Source of the DNA: Papilionanthe hookeriana x Papilionanthe teres
Taxonomy: Eukaryota > Streptophyta > Magnoliopsida > Asparagales > Orchidaceae
Assembly: GCA_022702705.1 (NCBI GenBank)
Contig: CM040430.1
Location: 68,647,982 to 68,711,981 of the forward strand
Reading direction: 5' to 3'
DNA: 64,000 bases
Shown here: one piece after another, positions 11,780-22,808 of the stretch
Position numbering within the stretch: the stretch's first letter is position 1
Layout of the letters: each line of letters starts with the position of its first letter
Program-made: the position numbers and the translations under genes
Notes under the pieces: model-generated
What the model was told of the DNA's origin: nothing
The model's input: the letters and a program-made list of their open reading frames with translations, nothing else
The model's database searches: none

Positions 11780-12440
11780 CATGCCCCTGCCGCCATGACA
11801 CACGCAGTCATCGCGCCCATGCCTCAATAGTACACCCAGTACTCGGACCCCTGCCTCTACGGCACACCCGTCCTTTAGGGTCATGCATCCATGGCACAAG
11901 CAATCGCCTGTCCCCTTGCCTCCACGACCTCACCAACCTTTCGGGTGACTGACTCTGCTAAAACTCCAATTGGACTCTTACCTCAACGGCATGCCCATCC
12001 TTTTGTGTCACTGCCTCCATGACTCACCATGTTATCAGGCCCCTACCTCTGTGGAATGCCCATCTTTTTGGGTTACTGCCTCTTTGGTAAACCCAAGTGA
12101 TAGGACATTGCCTCCACGGTACACCCATCTTTTGGAGTCACTGCCTCCTCAGTACACACACTCATTGGGCGCTTTCCTTCACTGTACACCCATACTTTTG
12201 ATTCACTACCTCCTCAACAAACCTACTCATCAGTCCCCTACCACCATGACACGACCATGCTTTCGGTTCACTACCTCCTCAACACACCCAGTCATCAGGT
12301 CCCTTCCACCATGAAGCACCCATTATTTTGGGTCACAACCTCCTCTGTACACCCAGTCATCAAGTTCCTTCCTCATGACATGCATATCCTTTGAGTCATT
12401 GCCTTCATGGTACACCCTCCATTCTTGAATCATTGCCTTC
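11780..12440. repeat. Minisatellite II, about 66-bp unit made of two about 33-bp halves
   Basis: Modules of type cacccatcttttgggtcact / gcctcctcagtacacccag / tcatcaggtccctgcctcc recur. The 'cttttgg.tcac..cctcc' point falls at about 12128, 12193, 12260 and 12326, a step near 66. About ten diverged units are present. It is C-rich on the plus strand. Because 66 is divisible by three, open frames (11722-11952, 11970-12314) run through the array. They have no similarity to known proteins and are most likely by-products. Confidence 0.85.
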
Positions 12441-15400
12441 ATAACATACTCACACTTACTATTCTCATATGGCTATTTGCATATCTTGCATGTTTTCATG
12501 TTTTCTTAGTTAGTGCCTCTGGGTAAGGTGTAAATCCTTTTCAAATGTATCCTTTTACTCAATGCAAACTCATTTGTAGTTGATGTCTGCTCACGTGGAG
12601 CTCCAAGTCCTCTATCAAGCATAATTCCTCACATAGGTAGTCTATTCATACTCACACATCCAATTCATGAGTTTCATGTTGCATGTACGGTCATTGCATT
12701 CATTTTATTGGTGTGTTTCTCCCTTTTGGGCATTGATTGTGATTGCATCGTGATTCAATCAAGCAATCACAATGTGGGCTTCTTGCATGTCCTTAAGCTT
12801 GGACATATGCCTTGATGGCCTGTCCTACTCCTTAGGAGAGTCACTCTGTATTAGTTGTGATGCCTTATTGAGCATTGCTAGTTGGGTCGACCTCAGTGAA
12901 TGATCAAAGCTAGCCATCAAAATTGACATAAATATTATTTTTCTAAGGATCCAAGGGCTCTAAGGTGCTTCATAAGCATCATGGCCTCTTATTTTAGGTT
13001 TGCTATTTAAAAGTATGAGAAAGCATATTTTTACTATTTATGTCTTATCTTCCCTACTTTAAAATCATAGAAGCTAGGCCATGTGAAAGCCCAACTATTT
13101 TGAAATGTCACCCATTCTCTTGTGACCTGCTTTAGATCCTTTAGATCTTTAGGATGGGCTTGGTGCGGTGACCCCGTCAAAGTGATACAGTAGCTAAAAA
13201 CTTTATCATGTACGCTTAGATGAAGGTTAGGACACTTTTCAATACTTGGCGTGCTAGGCTAAGATCTAGGGTGCTTGGTAAACTTTTTGATGTCTGGTTA
13301 TTGTTCTCTACTAGTTTGGTTGCTCTGGCCAGACATCTTTCGTTATTTATACATTTTTGTATGACTGCATGCTTGAAATGCATGGTAGTGTGTTGAGGTA
13401 TTTTTCTGCAGGGAGTTGTGCCTTTGTATGTACATACACAAGTATTTTTGAAAAGGGGGAGCATGTAATGATTTCTACTAGCTATTTGCTTGCAGCTACT
13501 GCTTCGCTCCCTAGCCAGGCACAGCTCATTATACGTTGCATGGATTTCCTCTAACTTTGTTTTCTGTGTGGGTTGAGTCATTTTCTTCCTATGTAATTTT
13601 TAGTGTCTTAAGAGAGTCTTTCAACAGAAATAAAATATGTGATGTGGACCAGGAGCGGTTGCTATTTTCCTGTAATTTAATTTTACATTTGATAATCATG
13701 TATAAAATTAGGACCAGACATGTATATTCAGAGTTTGTCCACCTTGTCCTTTTCTGGGATATGTTGCTGACCCAATGACATTGGCCATTTAAATATTTTA
13801 TTCGGCTTTTTTATATCATATGAATGAATGCATGAGCATATTCAACTTTCTTTCTATGGTTTGTCTAGGAATCACGATGCAATATAGGCTCATCAGGACT
13901 TAAAATCCTAAACTTTCTATAAGTCATAAATAAAATATTCATGAAAATTAAATTTTAGGATTAAAATATTCAAGAATTTAAAAGCTATACTTTTTCTTTC
14001 TTGCATGGTTATTAGGCCGGATTTTAAACATGATGTATCACATGGCGATAAACCAAGTCATGCTAATAAGGCATCCAAAATCCTTAAGAATCGCTAAAAA
14101 TTATTGCATTCTTATTTACATGTCCCGAGGAGAAGTCCCCATGCTTCTCTAACTTACCTGGCCCAGCATACCTTTTATATTGGTGGTTGTCTAGTGCACC
14201 TCAAGTTTTAGAAGGCTCCAGACTCAAACAGATGTATATCCTTTTGACTGGAGTGTTTCTAGTTTTGTAGCTGAACTTTCTCTCTCTTCCTTTCTTGAAG
14301 CATCTTTGCCATTTCAACTAGTGTAAGTCCCTTATTGTAGATCTCCAACTGATAGTCGTAGCATAAAGTTTCCTTCCTTTGACCTTAAGACTACCCAGGT
14401 CCTTATGTGTAACACAATTCATAGATTGCTGACCTAGGAACTCTGGACGTGTTGGTCGACTACCTTATTTACTTGGTGGACATAGGGTCCAAGTTGTTTG
14501 GGATGATGGATCTATGGTACCCTAACCCGTCTACCTCTAACTCTTAAGAATTACTCCTCGCTTCCTTTGAGTATCCTAGTTGAGACCTATCACTCCTTTG
14601 GTTTCATCGTTATCATCTTGATGGCCAAATGCTGATGTGCTACTGCCCAATTAGGATAGGATGTTTTTTCCTCTCCTTTTATGACCCAGACATGCTTTGA
14701 CGTGTTGTGATATCCCCATTAAGGTGACATTAGTTATTCTACGTGCTCTGTACGCAAATGAGCTGCTAGCCACTTGGGATGTGAGATACTCACTCTCTGC
14801 CAATGGCTTAGCAAAAGCTTTGAAACCATCAAGGCATTCCTACATAGAATAAACATCCTTTGATAACCTACTTTCTTGGGTCCATGATAATATAAAGTGA
14901 ACCCAATTTTATCAAGAGTATTTTTAGGTATCGTCCAAGATGTTATAAAACAAGTAGGATACATCCCCTTGGTAGACTCTCGACCTCGGAACATATACTT
15001 GTACCTGACTCTCTTGTTATTAGTATTCTACATAGTATTCTTTCATGTATATTTTTCCAAAGGGCTTCCATCAGATTTTGTTTGGGTGAACATTCTTTAC
15101 ATACCCTTGCGATGTTTACCGTACGTACACCCTCAACGTCTCTTATTTCTCTTGTTTGTCATCATTGTTGTATGTTAATATTTTCCAGTTCCCCACTTCT
15201 TCTGATCATTCATATGATCAAGAAGAAATATTTATCCATGAAAAAGAAAGTATATGATGATTGAAAAACTAGTGACACCTTTTAAAATAAAAAAAGAAAA
15301 ATAAACAAAAATACCAAGACCACTAAGAAGATCATTAGGAAGATCCAAAACTTTAAAGGAACTCAAGTATTGATTGAATCTAAACACCCTAGAGTTCCTA

Positions 15401-15777
15401 AGAAGAAAGAAGTAAAACCTGTGTTGGAATCAGCAGCACCGGAAAAGTGATTTGAGAAGTCATGTATCAAAATGCCTTAGACTGTAGAGAGTTTTCTTCC
15501 TATGATAGTTGTTTCAGGTGAGGATCTTGTGATCCTTGCACCACTAACTCTATATTATTTTTTTCTCTCTAGAAATATTAAAAAATTAAGTCGTGGTTCT
15601 TGTTATATTCTATCCATTTTTAATGAATCATTATCAATTGACTTAAGTAATAATTCTAACAGCAGTGAAAATTTTGATAATTATAATAATCTTGCTAATA
15701 ATAATTCTCAAGTCATAAAAAAATACTTATAAAACTGATGATAGAGATACACATATCCTTATATTATGGGGAACATA
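12441..15777. other. Unassigned stretch, weakly coding-like in places
   Basis: No family could be named. Short frames include 13216-13581 (minus), 14897-15178 (plus, hydrophobic C-terminal half) and 15502-15732 (plus, Asn/Ser-rich). Between 14100 and 14800 plus-strand translations give scattered blocks that faintly recall the plant-mobile-domain proteins found in DNA transposons, but stops are too frequent to support a call. No RNA gene or promoter is evident. Confidence 0.25.
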
Positions 15778-16089
15778 TGTCGTAATTGAATTATAACCAT
15801 CATATTCTAAAGAAATAAATGAAGAAACTTCAAAAAATACAAAAGGTTTTACCGACAGTGCTTTCGGCTCTTAAAATGTTTAGATTTAGATTTAATTATA
15901 TGTACATGTATATATATTTTTTGGAAAATATCATTTTTAAATTTAAAATAGGAAATCTCGTATATACTATAGTTAAAATAATCAAGCACTGCATTGCAAG
16001 TCGTGCAACTACCCCCGAAGAAAAGATACATTGCTTACTAAAGAGGCTCAATTTAATAAACTAAAGATTTATGACATACATTTGATTTG
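15778..16089 (-). mobile_element. Giant LTR-like element copy A, left part
   Basis: This is the 3' end of copy A on the minus strand, separated from the rest by Athila-1. Plus-strand blocks such as ggctcaatttaataaactaa and gatttatgacatacatttg match, in order, the reverse complement of copy B near 39840-39880. The ccgacagtgctttcggc block at 15853 matches B's cgccgacaatttctg region. The outer end is uncertain: a tgtcg occurs at 15778, but a matching target duplication is not visible. Confidence 0.6.
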
Positions 16090-16939
16090 TGATCCACGTA
16101 AAAATGTACAACATTTTATGTTATATTTTATAATGATATTGCACTTTAAAGGTATGTTTTCTTTTGTTTTTGATTGTAGGTACATTAAATTGAAAATTTT
16201 GTTGTGACTAGAGCAAAAGGAACAAAAATGAAGCAGAAACAGTGTAATTTGGATCAAAAACGAGCAAGGAAGAAAATTCTGACCAAGCACATTTTGATAC
16301 GTCTTTCTATGCTTAATCTAATTTAAATTTATCAAGTATTTTTGAATGAAATTACACTTTAAAAAAAGTTTGTTTTCATATCTATCTTGTAGGTATATCA
16401 GTTAGGAGTGAAATGCAACTCAAACAGAGCACAATGAAGCTGAAACGGAGCCAAATGGAGCGAAACGGTGGAGCTGCGCACAGGGTGGTGTCTAAACTCC
16501 CAAACTGGTGCTTATGCACTAGTCCATGGTGCCTAAGCGCCAGTCCACGATGCCTAAGTGCTGAAAAACTGGCTCTTAGTCACCTGATACAATTTTTGTA
16601 CGGGTTTTGGATATTTTTTTGTGGTTCTGGAATGTTTTGGAAGCTTTTGGGTGTTTAAGAACGCCCCAAGATGATATTAAATGAGTCTAGACACTTTTGA
16701 ATGAAGAGATGTGTCTCTTTGAGTGAAAAGATATGTCTCCTAGAGTGAAAAGGCACTTAAGGCACCGTTTGGAAGATTCATTGAATGTCGACTCTTTTTG
16801 AAGAGACACTTAAGCATCTCTTAGGAAATTATAATTAGGGCTTGGAAACTCTTGAAGAAGATGATTGAGAGAAGAGGAGGAGAAGGATTGGAGAACAAGA
16901 ACATCACTTGGCCGTGAGCCCCAAGTGGGTCAACAAGGT

Positions 16940-16982
<43 letters not shown>

Positions 16983-18126
16983 CTTCTTTTCTTTTCACTT
17001 TGTTTTTGGAGTGGATTGCAATGAGATTGCTTTTGCTATACAAGGAGAGTTTCATTTCCATCACAGATAAGTATTTTCATTGTATATTGATTTAAATCTA
17101 GTACTTTGTTTGTGTGGTTTTAATATTTTGTTCAATGAAAACTTCTTGTTGTTTCTCCATGTGTAGTTAGTAGTTTTCTTTACTCTTTCCTCTTACAATG
17201 AATTTATATGCATGTGTAGGATATCGAATTGAGTAGAGTGAGAATATATTGTGATGATTTTACTTTGTTCTTCATTTACATGTAAACTTGATCAACTTGC
17301 ATGTTAAAATAAATTATGAGAACATGTAAGAACCAATGTTATATTGTCTTAGTTAACTATTGGTAAGAATCATATGATATTATATGGGTGAGAATGTAGT
17401 TTAAATAATTGAGTGCAAATAAATAGGGATATATACATAACACGTGCAAAATTAGAGGAATTCAGACCGACAGGCTAAAGCCCCCAATTTGGTTTGATGT
17501 TTTAAGTTTTGATGTGAGATGTTATCCCCCAGGTGGAGGGAGAAGAAGGAACTCTAGAGTGAGAACTAGTATCTTCCCTACCTAACCCATCTTCAAGATT
17601 TCAAAGCATCAGATTAACCTATGTTCTTTATAGAACCAAATAAGAGTAAAGAATATAATTGCTCCTATTTGTCATAATCTCTCTCGCTACTTTTTTTACT
17701 TTTGCACATGTCACTAATTTCATTGCATGAGGAAAAAATACTTCTAATATATTAAACTCCACTTTCAGATGTTCACTAAGTATTTTAGTTAAGGATTAGA
17801 AGTAGTATTGTAGTGATAATTGTAGTATATAATCAAAAACTAAACTATTATCGACCTTCCAAGCTAGACCGTGTTCAGGTAGACTAGAATTTCTCTATAA
17901 AGCCATCGTGATTAACCTCGATCTCTGTGGGATCGATATTCGGGGCTTAATCAGAAAGCTCTATATTACTTGATAACGATACGTATACTTGCGTAAAATA
18001 CCTACTATTTAAAGACATAATTGAAATCTTACTGCTTTGGAGTCAAATTTTTTGCACCATTATAAAGGAAGAATTTAAATAAGAAAATTAAAGGTTTAAG
18101 ACCTTGTATATTGTAATCGTGGATCA
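16090..18126 (+). repeat. Athila-1 5' LTR
   Basis: Starts tgatccacgtaaaaatg and ends cgtggatca, aligning with the 3' LTR through its full length. Landmarks: the gatattgcactttaaaggt block, a second related block at about 16350, a 'cctaagcgccag' module at 16490-16590, a perfect-looking agagacacttaagcatctct palindrome (about 16802-16821), a (GA)n tract, ctgtgggatcgat (17923) and acgatacgtatacttgcg (17978). A primer-like motif (ttttttgcaccattataaag, about 18046) lies inside the LTR about 80 bases before the real one. Short frames 16413-16658 and 16865-17095 are LTR sequence. Confidence 0.9.
16940..16979. repeat. (GA)n microsatellite in 5' LTR
   Basis: About 20 GA dinucleotides with one AA interruption. 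The 3' LTR has the same tract, shorter, at 23611-23646. Confidence 0.95.
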
Positions 18127-18130
18127 AGTT

Positions 18131-18150
18131 TTTTGCACCATTGTCGCGGA
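18131..18150 (+). promoter_or_regulatory. Athila-1 primer-binding site, tRNA-Asp type, degenerate
   Basis: ttttgcaccattgtcgcgga starts five bases after the LTR end. It matches the Athila site TGGCGCCGTTGCCGGGGA at most positions, with C-to-T type changes. Confidence 0.7.
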
Positions 18151-18378
18151 TCGCAACGTTTGATCTTCACTTTTAGGAGGATTTGAGTTGAAGTATTTAG
18201 TCTTAGACTTGGAAAATTGTACTGTCATAAAAACTGTTTTGAGTGAAAGTATTTTTTGTATGAAAAAGTGTTGTGAAAAAACTGTTAGTGTAAGAAATAA
18301 GGTGTTTGTGAGAATGTTTTCTTGGGTTGAAAATATTTTTTTGTTTAATTATTAATGTGTTGTATGATTTCTTATGTA

Positions 18379-20090
18379 TGAGAACTAATGGATCTGCAGG
18401 ACTTGTGCCTTATGATCCTGAGTTAGAAAAAATGAAAAAAATTAAAAAACAGAAAGGACTTGAAAACTAGAAATGGAAATGAAAAATATTCAAAATAATA
18501 ACTTGGATAATCATCATAAATCATTAAGGGATTATGTAAATCCTACGATAGGTGAAATTCACTCAAGTATACCAAACCCTGTCGTAGAAGCTGACTTGTT
18601 TGAACTTAATCCAGAGATTATTCAACTCGTGCAAAACAACCAGTTTGGGGGAACTCCTTAAGATGATACCTATTTACACTTATCATGTTTTCAAGAAATT
18701 TGTGTTGCATTTGATTATAACGACATGATAGATGATGTTGTTAGACTAAGGCTTTGCCTTTCTCACTATGGGATAAGGCTAAAATGTGGTTATACTTATT
18801 AGCGCTTGGCTCTATTAAAAGCTTGGAGGAGTTAACTTAAATATTCCTAGCTAAGTATTTTCCACCTTCAAGAACTACTAAACTTGGAAACAATATTATC
18901 TCATTTTGTCAGTATGAAGGGGAATCAATATACGAAGCCTGGAAATGATTTAAGGAAATCCTAAGAAAGTATCCACACCATGCTTTGCCCGATTGGTTAA
19001 TCATTCAATCTTTTTACAATGGGTTAATAGGATCCCTTAGGTTCATTATTGATGCTGCTGCTGGTGGTTCATTAATGTCAAGACTAATTAATGAAGCGTA
19101 TGCATTAATTGAAGAAATGACTGCAAATGATTTTCAATGGCCCTCTACAAGGTTAAATCCTGAAAAGGTAGCCTGTGTTCATGATACAGATGTGATTTCA
19201 ATTCTTGCATCTTAGGTTGCTGCAATATCAAGGAAGTTGGACCAATTTGGAATGAACCAGCCTCAATTTACTCCAGTAAGTGAGGAAAGTTCATTAGAGC
19301 ATATGATTGATTCTAACTTATCATATGAAACTTTAGATGCCATAAACAACTCATATTCTAACTTTTACAACACAGGTTGAAGAACCATCCCAATTTTTTC
19401 TGGAATCATACTACTGGGGATGGAAACCAATAATGGGAAAATAATCATGCAAATTCTTATGGATTTTGGAATAAACAGAGGAACACAAACTATAGATCTT
19501 CATATCTACTAGACTCTAACAATGATCAATAATTTGAGGATAAGAAGATATCTATAAAAAAAGTGGTATTGAAAATGGAAAACCAGTTGCAAAGTCAAAA
19601 TGTTGCGATTATAAACATAGAGAATCAATTGGGACAAATTGCTAACTGACATAGCAATAGGTCCCAAGGAACATTTCCTAGCAACATTGAGATGATTCCT
19701 AAGGAGAACAGTAATGAACAAGTAGAAGTTGTTTGATTAAGAAGTGGAAGAGAGATAGAGGATGTGGTTAGGAAAGAGAAAGAAGTTGTGAGAGAAAAAA
19801 AAGAAACTAAAAGACCTAAAGAACATGATTCTAAGGATCTGGAAAAATTAATATCTCCTACTAAAATCAATTTAGGAAGACAACCACCTCCATTTCTTCA
19901 AAGACTTAGACAGCATGAGTTGAATAAACATCTTTCAAAATTCCAGAAAGTACTTAAGAAGTTAACAACAAATATTCCTTTTGCTGAAGCATTAAAATAG
20001 ATGTCAAGCTATGCAAAATTTATGAATGAAATATTAAATATGAAAAGGAAACATGAGGATTATGAGACAGTTGCACTAAGTAAGGAGTGC
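18379..20090 (+). pseudogene. Athila-1 gag, broken
   Basis: An ATG at 18379 opens an N-terminus (MRTNGSAGLVPYDPELEK) typical of Athila gags, which shifts frame near 18465. The next block (18473-18661) carries SLRDYVNPTIGEI and FELNPEIIQLV, the core Athila gag motif. Further blocks are PDWLIIQSFYNGL and AAAGGSLMSRLINEAYALIE (18985-19110), then a Lys/Glu-rich linker (19750-19850) and PPPFLQRL...HLSKFQKVLKKL (19880-19960), the conserved segment before the protease. At least five stops or frameshifts separate the blocks. Capsid formation is the family role; this copy cannot make an intact product. Athila-2 and Athila-3 carry the same blocks. Confidence 0.85.
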
Positions 20091-20995
20091 AGTGCTATAC
20101 TTCAGAAATAGTTTCCTTAGAAACTTTAAGATCCTTGTAGCTTTACAATTCCTTGTGAAATCAAAGAAAAATTATGTGGAAAAGCTTTATATAATTTAGG
20201 AGTGAGCATTAATGTGACGTCTCTATCTATATTTAAAAGGTTAGGTTTAGTTGATATTTCTCCCACTACTGTAACCCTTCAGTTAACGGATCAATCTATC
20301 ATTTATCCAAAAGAGGTTATAGAAGATATGCTTGTTAAAGTGGATAAATTTATCTTTCTTTTGGACTTTATTGTATTAGATATGAGGACGATAAAGATAA
20401 CCCAATTATTTTGGGGAGACATTTCCTTGTTCCTAGACATGCTATGATAAATGTGCAAAAAGGTGAGTTGACAATGAGTATTAATGACCAGGAAGTAACT
20501 TTTGATGTATTAAAGACTATGAAATATCCAACAGAGAGAAAAGATGATGATTGTTTTTTGATGGATGAAATTAATTATCTAAGTAAAGACCATTTCCAAG
20601 AGATTTTTGAGAGTAAGTTAACAGATGAGATTAAAATGGATTTTCACGATGAGTTGAAAATGTTATTTAAAGAAGACTATATGTATGTTCAGGAGAGGTG
20701 TAAAATGATGGACGTTATCAAAAATAGTAAACTTTTAATTCCATCTGTTGAAAAATCTCATGAACTTAAGATGAATATACCCCATACAATTTTAAAGCCT
20801 ACCTATTTAGGGAATTCATCTACACCACTAGTCTTTATATCTTCAGATTCAACTCAATCACAAGAAGAACATGAATTGTATGATGAAATCAGTAAAAGCT
20901 CTCCTAAGAAAGAGTTATTCAAAATCACTGAATGGCATATTCTATGGTATACAAACAAAATGATTGAAATTCTGATGTTGAGGCAACCAAAGTAA
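20090..20995 (+). pseudogene. Athila-1 retropepsin-like protease and start of pol, truncated
   Basis: Two overlapping frames (20202-20447, 20411-20995) carry the Athila protease: FTIPCEIKEKLCGKALYNLG at about 20140-20200 holds the active-site region, where the usual DLGAS reads NLGVS, so the catalytic aspartate is lost. VTLQLTDQSIIYPK and VKVDKFIFLLDFIVLDM follow. After this the frame stays open to 20995 through the protease-RT linker (LKPTYLGNSSTP...IISSD-like, about 20795-20850), then passes directly into the post-integrase 3' region. The whole RT, RNase H and integrase block is therefore deleted. The 194-codon open frame is the longest intact one of this element. Confidence 0.8.
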
Positions 20996-22190
20996 ACATT
21001 GGATACATCTGGTCGTCAATGTTAGACCAAGCGCTTCATGGGAGTCAATCCATGGTTATCTTTGTTATTTGTTTAGTTTAACTGTTGTTATGTTGGATTG
21101 GATAACAGTGAGATGTTGGACTTTGATTCTTGTTTGATGTGTAAGAGTGGTTTGGGTTAATGTTGTGAGGTTATGCCTTGGTCTTGACAAAATTTTTATA
21201 TGATTTCTAGTAGTAGCAGGTTAACTAGTCTGTTACGACTTAGTTCTCATTCGGAGCTAAGCATTACCCTGAAGCATGTAGAGTTTGGACTTGGACCACT
21301 CCATGTCAACTCTATTACTTCTTGTATCTGACTTTGTCTTTACTGAGTAAGGTCACGAACTTACTTAGTGAACAACATCTGGATGAACTGTACTACTTTT
21401 ATTTACCAGATTGTGTATACCTTCGACTTGGAAACACATGAGCTTTCATAATAAGGAAATTCTGTGTAAGGAGGGGAAATGTGAGTAGAAGGGAGATCAA
21501 ATTAACCTCAGTGGTAGTTTGTTTATGAAATCTGTGAGTCTTTGTTTTAGAGTTTGTGTGCCTATCTTTGCGAGTCAAGTTGAATGAGTCATTGGAGACA
21601 ACAAAACATATCTTAATATTTTAAACTTGTTAGCATCCAATAATTTCTTTAGAAAATTTAAAATGTGTTCATGTTTAATCTTTAGTTTGTACCTAATCTA
21701 CAATTTAAAATTCATTTATAGTGTTATGACAAGCATGTTTAGGCTAGACTTAATTTCTATTGAAATATTCTAGCAAGTGCTATTTTTAATATTTTTGTAG
21801 GATGTGTAGTAAATTGTAAAAGTGATTTTTTCCTGCGTATATTTTTATACTTCATTGTTACACATGTTTGAGCTTAAATTTGGGGGGGAAAGAAATTTTT
21901 TTCAAATTTAAACCTTGTTTTCAAAACTACTACAAATAAATTTGTATTTTATTTCTAATGATTATTGTTATGTGGAGTCATCTTAGGAATGTTAGAAGTT
22001 TAAGTATATAAATGGAGTAGAGAAAATTAGTTGATAATTTTATTGAAAAGGGTGAACCAAAAGTTAAGGATATTTAGTAGAGAACTTGAGAAAATGAATA
22101 ACTATCTTTAGTAGGAAGAAGTACATTTTTGAAAAACTAAGGATTCTTAGAATTTTTATTTTCAAACATTTAAGGCTCTTTAAAAAGTAC

Positions 22191-22402
<212 letters not shown>

Positions 22403-22788
22403 CAAGTGTGAGGAGAAGCTTGAGGAGAGGACATAATCAAAAATTGGTTTCACTTGAGTCTTTCTAGAATAAAGAACTTAGAACAATCCTAAGATTGCTT
22501 TCTATAATTATACTAGTTAAATTATTTTTAAGAGAGTTCCTATATCTATAAAGTTCATAGGATCCAAAGTTTGAAAAATCTACATATTTTTCTGAATAGA
22601 TAGGAAAACAAATTTCCAAGTTTAATGATAAATATTTTAGACCCTGGACTAGTCTAATTCACTAGAAGTTCTTCTAGGTTGAACTATCACAATTTTAGAA
22701 CAAAATTTTAGCAATTCTAAAGGATAACCCATTAACTCTAATCTACATAAATTAATTTAAAAGTGTAGTATTACTTGAGGACAAGTAA

Positions 22789-22808
22789 TGTTTAAGTTTG
22801 GGGGATTT
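22789..22808 (+). promoter_or_regulatory. Athila-1 polypurine tract
   Basis: tttaagtttgggggatttt lies directly before the 3' LTR start TGATCC. A 'taagtttggggg' tract at this place is characteristic of Athila. A second tract, taaatttgggggggaaagaa, occurs upstream at about 21875. Confidence 0.7.

Noticed and set aside
11722..12314. Two open frames of 76 and 114 codons
   Set aside because: They run through a minisatellite whose period is divisible by three; no family similarity and no conserved start.
10890..12440. CRISPR-like array
   Set aside because: Units are contiguous and diverged with no unique spacers, and the genome is eukaryotic.
13216..13778. Frames of 65-121 codons on both strands as possible host genes
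   Set aside because: No recognisable motif, overlapping on opposite strands, no splice or promoter context.
14100..14900. Plant-mobile-domain (transposon) protein
   Set aside because: Only scattered weak resemblance; stops too frequent and key blocks not in order.
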